A DNA stretch of 64,000 bases from Thermoproteus uzoniensis 768-20. GTDB lineage: Archaea; Thermoproteota; Thermoprotei; Thermoproteales; Thermoproteaceae. The position numbers and the translations under genes are program-made. Of the stretch, positions 61,408-64,000 are shown piece after piece. The notes under the pieces were generated by a model. That model ran no database searches. It was not told the origin of the DNA and saw nothing but the letters and a program-made list of their open reading frames with translations. How positions within the stretch are numbered: position 1 is the stretch's first letter; the number at the start of each line of letters is the position of its first letter. The stretch lies in the NCBI RefSeq assembly GCF_000193375.1, contig NC_015315.1, positions 938,622-1,002,621 on the forward strand, read 5' to 3'.

Positions 61408-61743
61408 GTGCAGGGGGTGATATTGGAGGCCGACGAGCCCGAGAGGCTCTACGCCTTCGCGACGTACGTGGCCACGCTGGTGGCGCGCGGCGAGCCTGTC
61501 GCGGTCTTCGTCACGGGGAGGGCCGTCAAGGCCTTCTCCAGACAAGGCTACGCCGGGCCGGACCTGCCCGAGTCGATGGACTGGCGGAGGATATTGGCCG
61601 ACGCCAAGGAGCTCGGCGAGGTTAAGATCTACATATGCGAGACGGTGGCCAAGGCCTACGGCGTCTCCGAGTTCTGGCTGGCCGACGGGGTGGGGTCCAT
61701 GTTCAGCTTCCTTGAAAACGTAAATAGCGTAGTCGTCTTCTAG
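61408..61743 (+). CDS. DsrE-family sulfur relay protein
   Basis: A 111-residue DsrE-type protein with the presumed persulfide Cys C77 in KIYICETVAKAYGVSEFWL, matching the copy at 10383 in order of motifs (VFVTGRAVKAF, then ICET). GTG start at 61408. It lies 35 nt after the AIRS gene and 3 nt before the tusA-like gene, so it is probably in the same operon. Confidence 0.78.
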   Translation: MQGVILEADEPERLYAFATYVATLVARGEPVAVFVTGRAVKAFSRQGYAGPDLPESMDWRRILADAKELGEVKIYICETVAKAYGVSEFWLADGVGSMFSFLENVNSVVVF

Positions 61744-61746
61744 CGC

Positions 61747-61959
61747 ATGGAGGAGATAGACGTGAGGGGCAAGGCGTGTCCCGACCCCCTTAAGGAGGTG
61801 GCGGCGAGGCTGGCGGCCGCCCCGCAGGGAAGCCAGTTCAGGGTGGTGACAGACGACTACACCTGTTATTTAATGCTCAGGAGGCTCGCCGCTCTCAACG
61901 ACGTGAAGATACTGGGCGCCGAGGAGGGCGACGTATTCGTCCTCCTGCTCGAGAGATGA
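61747..61959 (+). CDS. tusA: TusA-family sulfur carrier protein
   Basis: A 70-residue TusA-type carrier with the motif GKACPDP (C11) and VVTDDYTCYLMLRRLAA. The second Cys in YTCYL parallels the C in the variant TusA-like protein at 6488 (DDACA). It overlaps the following acetyltransferase gene by 4 nt and follows the DsrE-like gene by 3 nt. Confidence 0.82.
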   Translation: MEEIDVRGKACPDPLKEVAARLAAAPQGSQFRVVTDDYTCYLMLRRLAALNDVKILGAEEGDVFVLLLER

Positions 61960-62642
61960 TCGTGCGCAAGGCCCGGCCGGAGGACGTCCCGGCCGTAGCG
62001 GAGTTCACGAGGAACACGTGGGAGTGGGGCGACTACGTCCACAGGGAGTTCCCCGGATGGGTGGCCGACGGCACGGCGTACGTCGCCGAGCTCGACGGGG
62101 TCGTGGTCGCCGCCGCCCGCATGCTGGTCGTAGGCGACACGGCCTATTTCCAGGGGCTGAGAGTCCGCCCGGAGTACAGACGCAGAGGCGTCGGCAAGGC
62201 CGTCACAGAGCACCTAATAGACGAGGCGAGAGGCGCGGGCGCCTCGTTGGCCACCCTTATTGTGGCCGAGTGGAATAAGCCGAGCATATCGCTCGTCCAG
62301 AAAGTCGGCTTCGAGCCGGTCCTGGAGCTGTGGGGCGGCGTCCCCGAACGCGCGGAGCCGTCGAGGTGTCTAGAGGGCCGGGAGGCCGAGGAGGCCCTCG
62401 AAGAGGCCTTGGGCCGCACCGGCGGCTTCGCGTGCCTCCCCGACGATCCTTGGATCTGCGTGCGGGCCACCGCCGGGCTGTTGCTCGAGAGGGCCAGGCC
62501 CTGTGTGGGGGACGGCCTCTACGTCGGCCGTTTCTCCTTCGGCTCGGCCAAGGTCGGCTCGCAGGGGGACGTGACCGCTCTAAGGCCTGAGGGGTTCGCC
62601 AAGCTCTACGGCAAATACATCCTCTTCGCGTACCGGCTGTAG
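61956..62642 (+). CDS. GNAT-family acetyltransferase with C-terminal extension
   Basis: A 228-residue protein. The first 145 residues are a GNAT domain: VRKARPEDVPAVAEFTRN, acetyl-CoA motif VRPEYRRRGVGKAVTEHL, and ISLVQKVGFEPV. The remaining 80 residues form a second small domain of unknown type. The start overlaps the tusA-like stop (ATGA), making it the last gene of the AIRS-DsrE-TusA operon. Substrate unknown; a link to sulfur transfer is positional only. Confidence 0.75.
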   Translation: MIVRKARPEDVPAVAEFTRNTWEWGDYVHREFPGWVADGTAYVAELDGVVVAAARMLVVGDTAYFQGLRVRPEYRRRGVGKAVTEHLIDEARGAGASLATLIVAEWNKPSISLVQKVGFEPVLELWGGVPERAEPSRCLEGREAEEALEEALGRTGGFACLPDDPWICVRATAGLLLERARPCVGDGLYVGRFSFGSAKVGSQGDVTALRPEGFAKLYGKYILFAYRL

Positions 62643-62696
62643 AGGCTCAGCCGCCTTTGTGGTAGAAACGTTAAATTATGGCGTGGATCGCCCTAC

Positions 62697-62951
62697 GTGC
62701 AACTTGTCGAGGGAGAGTGCGTCGACGTCGCGGCGGTGACCTTAAGGCTGAAGACATACATCCAGCAGATGGTGGGATTCCTGCCGCCGAATTTCAGGGT
62801 CGTGAAGGCCGAGAAGGACGGCGGCGTCTGGAAGGTGGAGATATACTTCGTCTATATATCGGCAGTGTTGGGAGTGCCGCCTAGGGAGATCAAGGCCGTG
62901 GCGACCGTGGACGAGAAATGCCGCATCCTCGACTACAGAGAGGCGCAGTAG
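62697..62951 (+). CDS. Small hypothetical protein
   Basis: An 84-residue protein with strands and one central helix (TYIQQMVGFLPPNFRVVKAE), two Cys (GECVD and EKCRI). GTG start at 62697 fits the TATA-like TTAAATTATG (62671-62680). Its 3' end overlaps the next gene by 34 nt in another frame. No family recognised. Confidence 0.55.
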   Translation: MQLVEGECVDVAAVTLRLKTYIQQMVGFLPPNFRVVKAEKDGGVWKVEIYFVYISAVLGVPPREIKAVATVDEKCRILDYREAQ

Positions 62952-63391
62952 TAGACACCGGCTTGCTCGCCGCGCGCGTATTGTACCAGATAGGGGCGTT
63001 GCGCCAAGCGGTGGAGCTCGGCAGAGATGCGGGCGTCGGCGAGGATCTCTGGCTCTGCGCTCTGATAGCCGTAAGCTACGCAAAAGTCTACACGACGCCC
63101 TCGGCGTTGGCCGAGGCCCTTGAGGGGCTGGTGTCCAGGCGGTGGCCGTACGCCGCAGTCGCAGCCAGAGCCGCCGTCCTCCAGCTCAACTCGTCGGGAG
63201 ATCTGGAAGAGATCCACGTGCCTAAAGCCGGCTTGTTTCCCGGCAGGCTGGGCCTCGTGGACGAATCGCTCGTCGCCGCCTCCTCGACCTTAGGCGTGCC
63301 GCTGGTGACGTACGACATGGAGCTGTGGCAGTATGCCCGGACGAGGACAGAGGTCTTGACTATATACGAGCTGTGCACTGGCGGGCTTTAG
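62918..63391 (+). CDS. PIN-domain-like protein
   Basis: A 157-residue protein with the PIN RNase layout: first acidic residue in AVVDTGLLAARV (residues about 11-22), and the C-terminal block LVDESLVAASSTLGVPLVTYDMELWQYA, which matches the last PIN acidic cluster. VapC-type toxins are slightly shorter, and no antitoxin gene with the typical DNA-binding fold is adjacent, though the small gene overlapping it by 34 nt could be a partner. ATG at 62918 is the only good start in frame. Confidence 0.62.
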   Translation: MPHPRLQRGAVVDTGLLAARVLYQIGALRQAVELGRDAGVGEDLWLCALIAVSYAKVYTTPSALAEALEGLVSRRWPYAAVAARAAVLQLNSSGDLEEIHVPKAGLFPGRLGLVDESLVAASSTLGVPLVTYDMELWQYARTRTEVLTIYELCTGGL

Positions 63392-63402
63392 CGTAAATCC
63401 TT

Positions 63403-64000
63403 TTATTTATATTTCAATAGATCTAGGTATTTGTATATATCGTCTGGAAACACCATCAGGTAGACGCCCTCGGACCTACGCCGTAGGTATTCGAAGTAGA
63501 CGGCGCCGGAGCTCAGGCCTGCGAGGAGGCCGTATCTTCTGGCCAGCGTCTTGATCCCCTCCAGCGCTTGCTCGAAAGAGACGTCCACGACCTCTGCCGG
63601 GACGTACTTTATCCACTTCATGCCGCTCTCGGTCCTCCTCAAGCCGGGTATCCAGTCGCTGGGCTGGACCGCTACGAGCCTGGCGCCGTACTTGGCGCCG
63701 AAGTAGAAGCCCAGAGCCGCCGAGTGGCCCGACGTGCCGGCGCCCGCTATGACGTAGCTCGGCTTGATCCCCCTCGACGAGAGCTGCCAGTCTATCTCGA
63801 CGGCGGTCCGTATATGCATGAAGAAGTTGGCGTCGTTCTCGAACTGGTTGGTGTGGACTGCGCCCTTTGCGACGTCGCCTTTTATGTGCTCGAGGGCTTC
63901 TATGGTCATCGTGACGTCCAGCACCTCGTGTTCGACCCCCAAGACGTCCAGCACGGGCTCCACGTACTTCGCGGCAGAGGGGAGGTATATCTTGACCTTC
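63403..64000 (-). CDS. Cysteine synthase-type PLP enzyme, 5' end outside window
   Basis: The C-terminal 199 residues of a CysK/CysM-family fold II PLP enzyme. Visible: HTNQFENDANFFMHIRTAVEIDWQL, the phosphate-loop equivalent IAGAGTSGHSAALGFYFG, RLVAVQPSDWIPGLRR and GLLAGLSSGAVYFEYLRR. The frame is open through the last base of the window, so the N-terminal part with the PLP lysine lies beyond it. Likely a cysteine or related synthase, which fits the sulfur theme. Confidence 0.78.
   Translation of the reverse strand, partial: KVKIYLPSAAKYVEPVLDVLGVEHEVLDVTMTIEALEHIKGDVAKGAVHTNQFENDANFFMHIRTAVEIDWQLSSRGIKPSYVIAGAGTSGHSAALGFYFGAKYGARLVAVQPSDWIPGLRRTESGMKWIKYVPAEVVDVSFEQALEGIKTLARRYGLLAGLSSGAVYFEYLRRRSEGVYLMVFPDDIYKYLDLLKYK

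Overview
The window reads as chromosome of a hyperthermophilic crenarchaeon of the Thermoproteaceae (Thermoproteus or Pyrobaculum type). Evidence: GC-rich dense coding, a crenarchaeal non-phosphorylating GAP dehydrogenase (GAPN), archaeal-type short triosephosphate isomerase, PaREP1-family genes, DUF3782-like coiled-coil proteins, tRNA genes with introns at non-canonical places, and a very regular promoter layout. At most operon heads a TATA-like A/T box starts about 25-28 nt before the start codon, which implies leaderless first genes. I used this spacing to choose many starts, including GTG and TTG starts.

Layout. 1-5.5 kb: an archaeal variant of cytochrome c maturation System I (ccmC-ccmE leftward, ccmF-ccmA-ccmB rightward from a shared 36-bp promoter). 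5.5-7.9 kb: NifX-like protein, a small TusA-like operon and BluB. 7.9-19.1 kb: a large sulfur region, with a leftward TusA-DsrE-YeeE/YedE-propeller operon; a divergent rightward operon of two membrane-anchored propellers, a multi-pass membrane protein and a Tat-exported FAD protein; then two sulfide:quinone oxidoreductase (SQR) genes, each overlapping a DUF1641 gene and converging on each other. 19-28 kb: small regulators, a thioredoxin-like protein, an AAA/STAND-type ATPase, tpiA, an apparent structured non-coding RNA, and secreted or membrane proteins. 28-37 kb: PaREP1 genes, TldD/TldE, TrpB2, a KaiC-like ATPase with a wHTH partner, tRNA-Leu and tRNA-Ser. 37-48 kb: coiled-coil DUF3782-like genes, a P5C-dehydrogenase-like gene broken in a 14-G tract, GAPN, a SelD-like/acylphosphatase fusion with TusA, GDSL hydrolase, NurA and a ParA/MinD ATPase. 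48-52.4 kb: tRNA-Gly, then an EVE-McrB/McrC restriction island whose codon use differs visibly from its surroundings. 52.4-64 kb: methyltransferase-like protein, class V aminotransferase, MFS transporters, thermopsin-like protein, thioredoxin and DsbA proteins, an AIRS-DsrE-TusA-GNAT operon, a PIN-like protein and a cysteine-synthase-type PLP enzyme cut by the window end.

How the genes fit together. The unifying theme is sulfur and thiol chemistry: sulfide oxidation at the membrane (two SQRs and an exported FAD relative), sulfur import (YeeE/YedE), cytoplasmic sulfur carriers (four TusA-like and two DsrE-like proteins), thiol redox proteins, and cytochrome c assembly for electron transfer. 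Two different AIRS-superfamily ATPases (one SelD-like, one HypE/ThiL-like) sit in tight operons with TusA proteins. That recurring pairing, and the exported propeller/FAD operon opposite the TusA-DsrE-YeeE operon, are my best candidates for incompletely described biology. No CRISPR array, rRNA gene, complete insertion sequence or recognisable replication origin was seen.
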